Positions 38,826 to 47,232 of a stretch of DNA of 64,000 nt are shown in pieces. Numbering within the stretch: the stretch's first letter is position 1; each line of letters starts with the position of its first letter. The DNA lies in the NCBI GenBank assembly GCA_947593615.1, contig CANQDR010000002.1, positions 30,503-94,502 of the forward strand. The letters run 5' to 3'. Both the position numbers and the translations under genes were made by a program. The notes beneath the pieces were generated by a model that did not search any database, was not told where the DNA came from, and worked only from the letters and a program-made list of their open reading frames with translations. This stretch comes from an uncultured Clostridia bacterium. GTDB taxonomy: Bacteria > Bacillota > Clostridia > Oscillospirales > Acutalibacteraceae.

Positions 38826-39020
38826 TGTCAACAATGCTATTATAGTCTTGTGTACGATTATAGTATATTATTAAAATAATAAATCTTTCTTGAGTTTGAT
38901 GATAATATCCTATTTATCTTTCGTTTGGATTAATATGATAGCATTGCTGTGGGGTTGAAACATTAATTTTATTTGTAATAACAGGCAGTACCTTTTGGTA
39001 CTGCCTGTTATTGCTTTATT
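38826..39020 (+). ncRNA. Putative ncRNA (~190 nt) ending in a perfect 16-bp hairpin
   Basis: No ORF; AATAACAGGCAGTACC-tttt-GGTACTGCCTGTTATT (38977-39012). Confidence 0.4.
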
Positions 39021-39065
39021 AATGCCAGATAATATAAGTCCAGCATTTTGTTATTTTCATATAAA

Positions 39066-39290
39066 TTATTTTTGTTTGTTTTTTATAATTTTTGCTGCCC
39101 AATTCTGAGGGCAACTATGTATAGCACCAAAACTATCCATAACACAATAAATTCCATTGTCTTTATTTTTTAAAAGCGCACCAATATGGTCACGGGGTGT
39201 TGTAACCACATAATCGTGTACACATTCAAAATTGCTTGGCCACGGGAATCTTATATAATTATCAACTTTAATTTTCTCAAATGGATTCAT
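39066..39290 (-). CDS. Hypothetical prophage cargo protein
   Basis: 74 aa, downstream of 39319-39759 gene. Confidence 0.5.
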   Translation of the reverse strand: MNPFEKIKVDNYIRFPWPSNFECVHDYVVTTPRDHIGALLKNKDNGIYCVMDSFGAIHSCPQNWAAKIIKNKQK

Positions 39291-39318
39291 ATTTTATCTT
39301 TCCTTTTAATTATAAAAT

Positions 39319-39759
39319 TTATTTTTTATCAATGAAATTTTCATTCAATAAATCGTTAATTATTTCACCGTATGTTTTACCTGTTTGAGAAACCATTATA
39401 CGCAGTTTTGATGCAGCCGAAACAGGTATTACAATCGATATTGTCTCTGTTTCACCATCATCGTCGATTACCTCAAAAAATTTTTCGTAAGTATCTGCAT
39501 CCAAATTATTCATTGCCCACGTTTCTGCTTGCTCATACGAAAAAAGTTGAATCGTTTTGCCCGTATGTCCTTCACCACACTCCCATTCACCATAAACGGA
39601 TTTAGCTCCGCCCTCACAAAAAAAGAAAAACTCACCTGTTCTTTTTCGGTAAAGAGCCTCATGTGTAAAATAAGCATCAGTTGGGAGTCCATCCCATACT
39701 TCTCCGATTTTTTGCGCAGTATCCGTATCGTATCTTTTTTTGTTAATAATTTTTTTCAT
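39319..39759 (-). CDS. Prophage cargo protein with C-terminal RHH-like segment
   Basis: MKKIINKKRYDTDTAQKIG... and IVIPVSAASKLRIMVSQTGKTYGEIINDLLNENF. Confidence 0.6.
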   Translation of the reverse strand: MKKIINKKRYDTDTAQKIGEVWDGLPTDAYFTHEALYRKRTGEFFFFCEGGAKSVYGEWECGEGHTGKTIQLFSYEQAETWAMNNLDADTYEKFFEVIDDDGETETISIVIPVSAASKLRIMVSQTGKTYGEIINDLLNENFIDKK

Positions 39760-39875
39760 TTATTTAAATCTCCTTTATTTTTACGGGTGTCCCTTGAAGG
39801 GACACCGTTTTATATATTAAAGTTTATAGAGTAAATCTCACCGTTTTTAACTCTGTATTACAAACTATTTACTCA

Positions 39876-41063
39876 TTATAAGTCACTATTATCTGTATTT
39901 GACAACGACACCAACTTATAATCTCCACTTTGATAAATTACCTTGTTATAGCAATCCTTTAAAGTCGCATTTTCAAGTAAAGTCAATTTATCTTGGTTGT
40001 TATATTTTAAATGTGGCGAAGTTATAATTGTTGATTGTCCTTTAGCTATATCAATCGTTGAATCACCACGAATACACATAACTGTTGCATCGCCCTGAAT
40101 ACACTTAACTGTTGCATTGCCCTGAATAAACTCAGCCATTGAATTACCGCAAATACACATAACTGTTGCATTTTTGCAAATATCTTTAACTATTGCATTT
40201 TCGCAAATATTTTTAACAGTAGCATCGCCCTGAATACATTCAAGCGCTACGCTGCCGCCAACATTATTAATTATTGCTCTGCCATAAATACGTCCAACCG
40301 TTGCACTGCCGCAAACATCCCCAACCATTGCTTTACAGTAAATACTCTTAACCATTGCATTGCCGTAAATACACTTAACTGTTGCTTCCCCCTGAATACA
40401 CTCAACCATTGCATTGCCGTAAATACACTTAACTGTTGCATTTTCACAAATATTTCCGACAGTAGCATCACCATGAATATACTCAACCGTCGCATTACCA
40501 TGAATAAACTCAACCTTAGAACTGTCATAAATAAGCGCAACCATTGCATTGTCGTAAATATTCTTAACCGTTGCATCGCCGCAAATACTAAAAATCTCTG
40601 AATTGCCGCAAATACACTTAACTGTTGCATTACCGTAAATAAATACATTTTTACAATCTTTTATGTAATGATTTTCTCCGCTGTTTATTTTTAAGTTTTC
40701 AACTCCGATATGTATGCGATTCTTAGCCCATTCTTTTACGGCTTCTACCATTCGCTGTTTATCGTAGTCTTTAACATACCAATCAGGCAAAATATCTTGG
40801 TCAACAACAAATTCCCAAGTATTTATATTACTGAATACATCTCCACCATTAGGAGTAAGCATAGTTTTTGGAGAATTTATCATGTCGTTAATAGACGGGA
40901 TTGCATCTCCACCCTTGGGAGTAAGCGTAGCTTTGATAAATAGTTTTTCGGCATTTTGTATGTTGTCCTCTATGCCTAATTCCTCTAACATTTTCTTGTG
41001 ATTGTCATAATCAGGTATAAATACTCTGTCTTTTAGTATTATTGCACTTTTAAATCTACACAT
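39876..41063 (-). CDS. Prophage cargo protein with ~23 nonapeptide repeats (predicted beta-solenoid)
   Basis: MCRFKSAIILKDRVFIPDYDNHKKMLEELGI N-terminus; [GDE]-x-[AS]-x-V-x-x-I-x repeats. Confidence 0.7.
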   Translation of the reverse strand: MCRFKSAIILKDRVFIPDYDNHKKMLEELGIEDNIQNAEKLFIKATLTPKGGDAIPSINDMINSPKTMLTPNGGDVFSNINTWEFVVDQDILPDWYVKDYDKQRMVEAVKEWAKNRIHIGVENLKINSGENHYIKDCKNVFIYGNATVKCICGNSEIFSICGDATVKNIYDNAMVALIYDSSKVEFIHGNATVEYIHGDATVGNICENATVKCIYGNAMVECIQGEATVKCIYGNAMVKSIYCKAMVGDVCGSATVGRIYGRAIINNVGGSVALECIQGDATVKNICENAIVKDICKNATVMCICGNSMAEFIQGNATVKCIQGDATVMCIRGDSTIDIAKGQSTIITSPHLKYNNQDKLTLLENATLKDCYNKVIYQSGDYKLVSLSNTDNSDL

Positions 41064-41157
41064 TTTAAAATCTCCTTTATTTTTATTTTTACTGGTGTCC
41101 CTTGGGGGACACCATTTTATATATTAAAACTTATAGTATAACCTGTTTTGTTGTTAA

Positions 41158-41550
41158 TTAATTACATGACTCTATCTTAATCCATTTCTGTCCGTCCCAG
41201 CGAAATCCATGTTGCTTTATTATTTGCCTTAAATTAAATGTTTTGCCGGATATAGATTTTACATTGTCCCAATTAACGCCGAAAATCTCAACGTTTTTAG
41301 CTCCGTGCTGCAAACTATATGTAAGATACTGTGTTTTGTTTGTTTTTGCGGTTTTTTCGTAGCTGTCAGGTTTTGCATATTCAAAATGTAGTTCACCGTC
41401 TTTACCCTCAAACGCTTCTAAAACCTCATCTTTGTAGTATGAGCCGCTCCTCAATCCCTGTGCTTCTCTGTATATCGTTTCGATTGTTATTAACGGCGCA
41501 TTTTTTATGAGTACACTATCATTAACTTCATTTAAATTTTTTTCTTCCAT
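41158..41550 (-). CDS. Hypothetical prophage cargo protein
   Basis: 130 aa, SD GGGAGG. Confidence 0.55.
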   Translation of the reverse strand: MEEKNLNEVNDSVLIKNAPLITIETIYREAQGLRSGSYYKDEVLEAFEGKDGELHFEYAKPDSYEKTAKTNKTQYLTYSLQHGAKNVEIFGVNWDNVKSISGKTFNLRQIIKQHGFRWDGQKWIKIESCN

Positions 41551-41834
41551 TTCTTGAACCTCCCTTATTTTATTGTTATATCTTGTTTTTATTGTTATAT
41601 ATTATAACATACATTTATTATAATGTAAATACTTTTTTACAAAAAAAGTAATGTTTTTTAATTTTTTTATTTTAACATTAGGTAAAGTCAAAAGCCCAAA
41701 CCCATAAACAAAATTATTTGACTAACATTTTGACTAACATTTTATCGGTTTTTTACGGTGATTTACGATATTTTTCGGTATTTTTAGTATAATAAAAACC
41801 GCATTAAAAAGCAAAAAGTGGCTTTCTAATGCGG

Positions 41835-41888
41835 CTTTATTGTTGGTGCGCCAACAGGGACTCGAACCCCGGACCGACCGGTTATGAG
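41835..41888. repeat. attR (54-bp direct repeat)
   Basis: Identical to 6283-6336. Confidence 0.95.
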
Positions 41889-41920
41889 CCGGTAGCTCTA
41901 ACCAACTGAGCTATTGGCGC
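41844..41920 (-). tRNA. tRNA-Met (CAT), CCA encoded
   Basis: Cloverleaf: GCGCCAA acceptor, ACCGG-CTCATAA-CCGGT anticodon arm, GGTTCGAGTCC T-arm, ACCA end. Confidence 0.93.
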
Positions 41921-41941
41921 GTGTTAATCAACGCAAGTGTT

Positions 41942-41970
41942 ATTATATCAAAGTTTGCTTTTTTTGTCAA
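41942..41970 (-). promoter_or_regulatory. Promoter of tRNA-Met
   Basis: Consensus TTGACA-17-TATAAT on minus strand. Confidence 0.8.
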
Positions 41971-42015
41971 TGATTTTTATAATTAATTTATTTTATTGTT
42001 TTGATTATGGTTTTG

Positions 42016-42655
42016 TGTTATAATAACCTCACGCCGTTGCCAAAATTAAAGATTTTGACGGCTGAGAGAACATTGAAACATAATATTGTTTGCTTGCGCA
42101 AACGGCAGCTTTGCCGCTTTCTTCGGCTATCGCCGAAGAATTATTTTATAATAACCTCACGCCGTTACCAAAATCAAAGATTTTGACGGCTGAGAGAACA
42201 TTGAAACATAATATTGTTTGCTTGCGCAAACGGCGGCTTTGCCGCTTTCTTCGGCTATCGCTGTAGAATTATGTTATAATAACCTCACGCCGTTACCAAA
42301 ATCAAAGATTTTGACGGCTGAGAGAACATTGAAACATAATGTTGTTTGCTTGCGCAAACGGCGGCTTTGCCGCTTTCTTCGGCTATCACGGAAGAATTAT
42401 GTTATAATAACCTCACGCCGTTACCAAAATCAAAGATTTTGACGGCTGAGAGAACATTGAAACATAATATTGTTTACTTGCGCAAATGGCGGCTTTGCCG
42501 CTTTCTTCGGCTATCGCCGAAGAATTATGTTATAATAACCTCACGCCGTTACCAAAATCAAAGATTTTGACGGCTGAGAGAACATTGAAACATAATATTG
42601 TTTACTTGTGAAAGCAAGCAGTTTTGTTGGTTTCTTCGTCTTTCGCCGAAGAATT
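42016..42655. repeat. Five tandem 128-bp repeats
   Basis: Phased T(G/T)TTATAATAACCTCACGCCG at 42016, 42144, 42272, 42400, 42528; four inverted repeats per unit; last copy diverges. Confidence 0.95.
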
Positions 42656-42701
42656 TTTTATATTGTTAAATTAGAGTAATTTTAATTTAAGGGAGAATTT
42701 T

Positions 42702-43991
42702 ATGGCAGTAATTAAACCGTTCAGGGGAATGAGGTACAACACATCAAAGGCAGGGGAGATCTCAACGCTTTGCTGTCCGCCCTACGATATAATCAGCGAA
42801 CAGCAGCGTCTTGATTATATCAGCCAAAATCAGTACAACGTAATTCGTCTTGAGCTTCCTAAGGAGGGTAAAGATCCGTATTCAAACGCCTCTGACATAC
42901 TCAATATGTGGAAAGAAAAAGGTGTGTTGATTTATGAGGAAAAGCCTGCAATTTATATTTATGAAGAGGAGTTCACCGCTTACGGCGAGCGCAAAAGCAT
43001 AAAGGGAATTATTGCACGCGTTCGGCTTGAGGAGTTTTCAAAAGGAGTTATTCTGCCGCATGAGTTCACTCTTTCAAAAGCAAAAGAGGACAGATTTAAC
43101 CTCATGAAATCCACCAATTGCAATTTCAGTCAGATATACGCACTCTATATGGACGAGAGCCATACAACGCTCAAAACCATTGACGAGCAATCAAATTTCA
43201 GCTCTGCACTTGAATTTACTGACGGTGACAATGTAACTCACCGCCTTTGGATTGTAACAGATGAAGATGTTATCTCAAAGCTCGTATCGGATTTTTCCGA
43301 CAGGAAGCTCTACATAGCCGACGGGCATCACCGTTATGAAACAGCTCTTAATTACAGGAATTATTGCAGAGAAAACGGAATTTCAAATCAGGGAGACGCG
43401 CAGGATTTTCAGATGATATATCTTGTTGATATGGAACATCCCGGTCTTGTTGTATTTCCTACTCACCGCCTTGTGCGTGATTTGCCCTGCTTTGACAAGC
43501 AAAAGGTTCTTGACGAATGTCAAAAGTATTTTGAAATAACCGAGTATCACGGAACAGAAAATATGGAATCTGAGCTTTCAAAGCTGTATGTTAAAGGCAA
43601 AAAGGCTTTTGGATTTTATTGCGGAAAAAGTGAATGGTATCTGTTGGTACTTAAAAATGTAGATATTATGAGCAAAATGCTGCCACATCTCAGCATACCG
43701 TCGCAGCAGCTTGATGTTACGGTATTGCACACTCTTGTGCTTGAAAAAATTCTGGGAATTGACAAAGAAAATATGGAGGCTCAGATTAATCTTACTTATA
43801 CAAAATTCTTTGATGAGGCAATTTCATCTGTTGACAGCGAAGAATTCCAATGCGCGTTTGTGCTTAATCCAACAAGGGTTACTGAAATTCGCGACGTAGC
43901 CGCAGCAGGAGAAAAAATGCCTCAGAAATCAACATATTTTTATCCCAAAATGATAACGGGTATGGTAATGAATGATTTGGACGTGAAATGA
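42702..43991 (+). CDS. DUF1015 family protein
   Basis: 429 aa; PFRGMRYN, YIADGHHRYETALNYR. Confidence 0.88.
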   Translation: MAVIKPFRGMRYNTSKAGEISTLCCPPYDIISEQQRLDYISQNQYNVIRLELPKEGKDPYSNASDILNMWKEKGVLIYEEKPAIYIYEEEFTAYGERKSIKGIIARVRLEEFSKGVILPHEFTLSKAKEDRFNLMKSTNCNFSQIYALYMDESHTTLKTIDEQSNFSSALEFTDGDNVTHRLWIVTDEDVISKLVSDFSDRKLYIADGHHRYETALNYRNYCRENGISNQGDAQDFQMIYLVDMEHPGLVVFPTHRLVRDLPCFDKQKVLDECQKYFEITEYHGTENMESELSKLYVKGKKAFGFYCGKSEWYLLVLKNVDIMSKMLPHLSIPSQQLDVTVLHTLVLEKILGIDKENMEAQINLTYTKFFDEAISSVDSEEFQCAFVLNPTRVTEIRDVAAAGEKMPQKSTYFYPKMITGMVMNDLDVK

Positions 43992-44458
43992 TGAAAGACT
44001 ATAATGTTCGCCGAAAAGACAGAGAAATTGATGAAAGTTCGGCAAGGCAAATTATTTCAGACGGAGAATACGGAGTTTTGTCAACTGTGGGTGAGGATGG
44101 ATTTCCGTACGGAGTGCCTGTAAATTATGTTTTTGACGGCGAGAAAATCTACTTCCACTGTGCCAAAAATTCCGGACACAAACAGGATAATCTGACTTTC
44201 TGCAATAAAATATCGTTTAATGTAGTTGGTAAAACTGAAATTGTCAGTGAAAAATTCACAACAAAATACAGCAGCGTAATTGTATTTGGAAAGGCTCAGA
44301 AAACTGAAGAGAACAAGCGGTATGCGCTTGAACTTCTTGTAAAAAAATACTCCCCAGATTTTCTGAAAGAGGGAGAGAATTTCATTAAAAAGTCGTTTGA
44401 GCATACAGATGTTTTTGAAATAACAATATTAAAAATCAGCGCAAAAGCACATACTTAA
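43988..44458 (+). CDS. Pyridoxamine 5'-phosphate oxidase (Nim-like) family protein
   Basis: GVLSTVGEDGFPYGVPVNYVFDGEKIYFHCAKNSGHKQDNL. Confidence 0.85.
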   Translation: MMKDYNVRRKDREIDESSARQIISDGEYGVLSTVGEDGFPYGVPVNYVFDGEKIYFHCAKNSGHKQDNLTFCNKISFNVVGKTEIVSEKFTTKYSSVIVFGKAQKTEENKRYALELLVKKYSPDFLKEGENFIKKSFEHTDVFEITILKISAKAHT

Positions 44459-44553
44459 TTTTGAAAAAAAATTTTATCTCTGATTTTTCGGGGGATAATA
44501 TTATCCCCCGATTTTTGAATAAAAATCATACATAAATTAATGTTGGTGATCTC

Positions 44554-45528
44554 ATGAAAATTCTCGTTGTTTTTACGGGCGGTACTATCGGTAGTTCAAA
44601 AATTGACGGAGTGATTTCTCCCGATAAAAGTAATTCATATGTTTTGCTTGATATGTACTCAAAAATTGATAATAGCGTTGATTTTACCGCTGTTCAGCCT
44701 TACAATATACTCAGCGAAAATCTGTGCGGCAATGACCTTGTTTCGCTCTGTGAGTGTATAAAAGTCTCAGAATTTAATAGTTTTGACGGAGTGATCGTCA
44801 CTCACGGAACAGACACTTTGCAGTATGCGTCATCATTTTTGTCATATGTATTCGGTCTTTGCAGAACGCCGATAGTAGTTGTTTCGGCAAATTATCCTCT
44901 TTCTGACAGCCGCTCAAACGGTCTTGACAATTTTTGCGCGGCGACAGAATTTATTAAGTCAGGGAATGGCAAAGGAGTTTTTGTTGCATATAAAAATTCG
45001 GGAGATGTTGCAAAAATTCACCGTGCGTCAAGAGTTCTGCCGCACAGTCCGTATTCTGATGATATCTACAGTATTTTTGACGAGATTTACGGAGAAATTC
45101 GCAGCAACGTCTTTATCAAGAATGACGGCTATATTGAACAAACTGATAAAATTAAATTCAGATTTGATAACTGTACTGACGAGTGTTCCGGCGTTATGTA
45201 TATAAGACCGTATGTTAATATGAAATACCCTGAAATTACTGATGATACAAAAGCGATTCTGCTGGAGGGGTATCATTCGGGAACTCTTAATACTTCGGGA
45301 AGAGCATTAAAAGATTTTTGCAGAATTGCCGATAAAAATAATGTTCCCGTATTTCTAACCGGGGCGTGTAAGGGCTTTTATTATGAAAGTAAGACACATT
45401 TTAATGAATTAAAGATAAATGTTTTGCCCCCTGCTTCTCCGATTGCAATGTATGTAAAGTTATGGCTTTTAAAGAGAGAGAATATTAATGATGTTTATTT
45501 ACCGTGCGGCGGAGATTTTACCGAATAA
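44554..45528 (+). CDS. Asparaginase family protein
   Basis: VVFTGGTIGSSKIDG and GVIVTHGTDTLQYAS. Confidence 0.9.
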   Translation: MKILVVFTGGTIGSSKIDGVISPDKSNSYVLLDMYSKIDNSVDFTAVQPYNILSENLCGNDLVSLCECIKVSEFNSFDGVIVTHGTDTLQYASSFLSYVFGLCRTPIVVVSANYPLSDSRSNGLDNFCAATEFIKSGNGKGVFVAYKNSGDVAKIHRASRVLPHSPYSDDIYSIFDEIYGEIRSNVFIKNDGYIEQTDKIKFRFDNCTDECSGVMYIRPYVNMKYPEITDDTKAILLEGYHSGTLNTSGRALKDFCRIADKNNVPVFLTGACKGFYYESKTHFNELKINVLPPASPIAMYVKLWLLKRENINDVYLPCGGDFTE

Positions 45529-45558
45529 TAAAGCGGCTGACTTTGTCAGCCGCTTTAT
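45528..45558. terminator. Bidirectional terminator
   Basis: ATAAAGCGGCTGAC-ttt-GTCAGCCGCTTTAT. Confidence 0.85.
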
Positions 45559-45573
45559 GTTTGGTGGTATAAA

Positions 45574-46050
45574 TTAATTCAATAAAAAGATACCAAAGTT
45601 CAGATATGCGGCAAATGTAACCCAAAGAAGATAAGGTACCTGAAGCCATGCCGCAGCTTTGCTGATTTTACTAAACTCTATTATCATTAAAATAATAAGT
45701 ACCCATAAAAGCAAAATCCATATAAATGATATGAAGTATGCTTCCAGATTGAAAAACAGCAGAGGCCAAATAAAGTTTACCGCAAGCTGAATTCCGTAGA
45801 TAGTAAGTGCCTTATTGCGGTTCTCTGCTGAGGACTCATAAATAATGTACGATGAAATTCCCATTAAGGCAAAAAGAATAAACCATACAATAGGGAAGAG
45901 AAAACCGGGAGGAGTCAGCGGAGGTTTTACCGCATTTTGAAAATTTTCCATAGCTCCCATAGATAATAGTCCAGAAAGAATTCCCGTTCCGATACTTATT
46001 GCAAGACTTATCGCAAGGTGCTTCACGTTTATTTTGTGAACTGTTGACAT
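45574..46050 (-). CDS. TspO/MBR family protein
   Basis: 158 aa; KPPLTPPGFLFPIVWFILFALMGIS. Confidence 0.9.
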   Translation of the reverse strand: MSTVHKINVKHLAISLAISIGTGILSGLLSMGAMENFQNAVKPPLTPPGFLFPIVWFILFALMGISSYIIYESSAENRNKALTIYGIQLAVNFIWPLLFFNLEAYFISFIWILLLWVLIILMIIEFSKISKAAAWLQVPYLLWVTFAAYLNFGIFLLN

Positions 46051-46150
46051 ATTATCACCTCAAAAAAATACTCCCGCTCTAATATATGAGACAGGAGTAT
46101 TTTTTATTCCGGGTAGATTTTATGTGAGTACACTTTTTTGAGTACAATTA

Positions 46151-46900
46151 TTACTGATATTCGCAGATATTAACCCATGAAAGCAGGAATTCACGTTCTT
46201 CGGGTTTGCCCTTTACAGACTGTGAGGCGGCTACAATGGGAAGCCAGTTGTTTACATACTTGCGCGATGTATTTGTTTTTTCGCAGTATAGTTTCATATA
46301 CTTTTCTGAAAGCTCATCCTGCTTGTGAAGCCTGAACAAAAGATAAGTTCTTGCCGCGTCGGCAGAACCGTTGCCCTGTGTTACATGCGACCAGTCGAGT
46401 ATATACGGAGTACCGTCGTCTGTAATGATTATATTGCTCGGATTAAAGTCGCCGTGACAAACCTTTGAATGCTTAGGCATACCGTTTAAACGTGTATGAA
46501 GCTCATATTTTGTAGCGGCGTCAAGGTCTGCTTCGGAGATTTTGCGGTTCATTTTATCGTGAAGATTATTAAGAAGAGGAGCCTTCTTGTTCAGAATACT
46601 AATTTGAATATCTACAAACATTTCAAGATATTCGTCTATTTTATCGGGATTTTCTTCCATAAGATGTGCAAGCGTCTTGCCCTCAATATATGATGAAATG
46701 ATAGCCCATTTGCCGTCAATCTTTGTAACCTCTTCAATTTTAGGGATATTAAGTCCGGTTTCTTCAACTCTCGCCTGATTTAAAGCCTCGTTTAGAATAT
46801 CTGATTTAGGAAAAGATTTATCAAAAACTTTTGCGACAGAATCACCGTCTTTGTAAATAACTTTATTTTTCCTTTCGGCAAGAATATTATCTAAATTCAT
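46151..46900 (-). CDS. Aminoglycoside phosphotransferase-like kinase
   Basis: VCHGDFNPSNIIITDDGTPYILDWSHVTQG. Confidence 0.85.
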   Translation of the reverse strand: MNLDNILAERKNKVIYKDGDSVAKVFDKSFPKSDILNEALNQARVEETGLNIPKIEEVTKIDGKWAIISSYIEGKTLAHLMEENPDKIDEYLEMFVDIQISILNKKAPLLNNLHDKMNRKISEADLDAATKYELHTRLNGMPKHSKVCHGDFNPSNIIITDDGTPYILDWSHVTQGNGSADAARTYLLFRLHKQDELSEKYMKLYCEKTNTSRKYVNNWLPIVAASQSVKGKPEEREFLLSWVNICEYQ

Positions 46901-47182
46901 TGTATTAAGTTCTCCTTTCGGTGTTGGGTAACAAGCAAAATTAATTTGCTATGGCTATATTATACAATAATATTTTTGCTTAGTACAGTAGAAAAATAGC
47001 AAAAAAATTAAATAAAACTTTGTGTAATCAGATAATATAAAATACGGAAAATTTATGTTATCAACAAAAAGTATAAGATATTTTATTCATTAGGCATAAA
47101 AATCAGCTAAATTTTTTACTAAACAATTGGCGAAAATTCAATGTTTCTTTGTGCATATTTACAGTTTGTTAACAAAATAATA

Positions 47183-47209
47183 CCCCGATACTAAAATATA
47201 GTATCGGGG
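47183..47209 (-). terminator. adhE terminator
   Basis: CCCCGATACTA/TAGTATCGGGG stem. Confidence 0.8.
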
Positions 47210-47232
47210 TCAATTTATGAAACAGTATTAAA

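Larger units (their letters stand above)
6283..41888. mobile_element. Integrated temperate siphovirus-type prophage with HK97-like head genes (~35.5 kb) in a tRNA-Met gene
   Basis: 54-bp perfect direct repeats at both ends covering the tRNA 3' half; integrase next to attL; ordered lysogeny, early, packaging, head, tail and lysis modules. Confidence 0.96.

Noticed and set aside
38951-38961. GGGGTTGAAAC resembling the 3' end of some CRISPR repeats, as a possible solitary repeat
   Set aside because: Single short match, no second copy or spacer structure found; AT-rich context makes chance likely.
40271-40648. 125-aa ORF MYLFTVMQQLSVFAAIQRF...
   Set aside because: Alternate-frame reading of the 27-bp repeats of the nonapeptide-repeat gene.
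42001-42570. ORFs of 61, 74 and 74 aa in the repeat array
   Set aside because: Produced by the repeat periodicity (same peptide each 128 bp), no RBS, built from inverted-repeat DNA.
42016-42655. 128-bp tandem repeats considered as a CRISPR array
   Set aside because: The whole unit repeats with no unique spacers, and it lies outside the prophage and away from the Csf-like genes.
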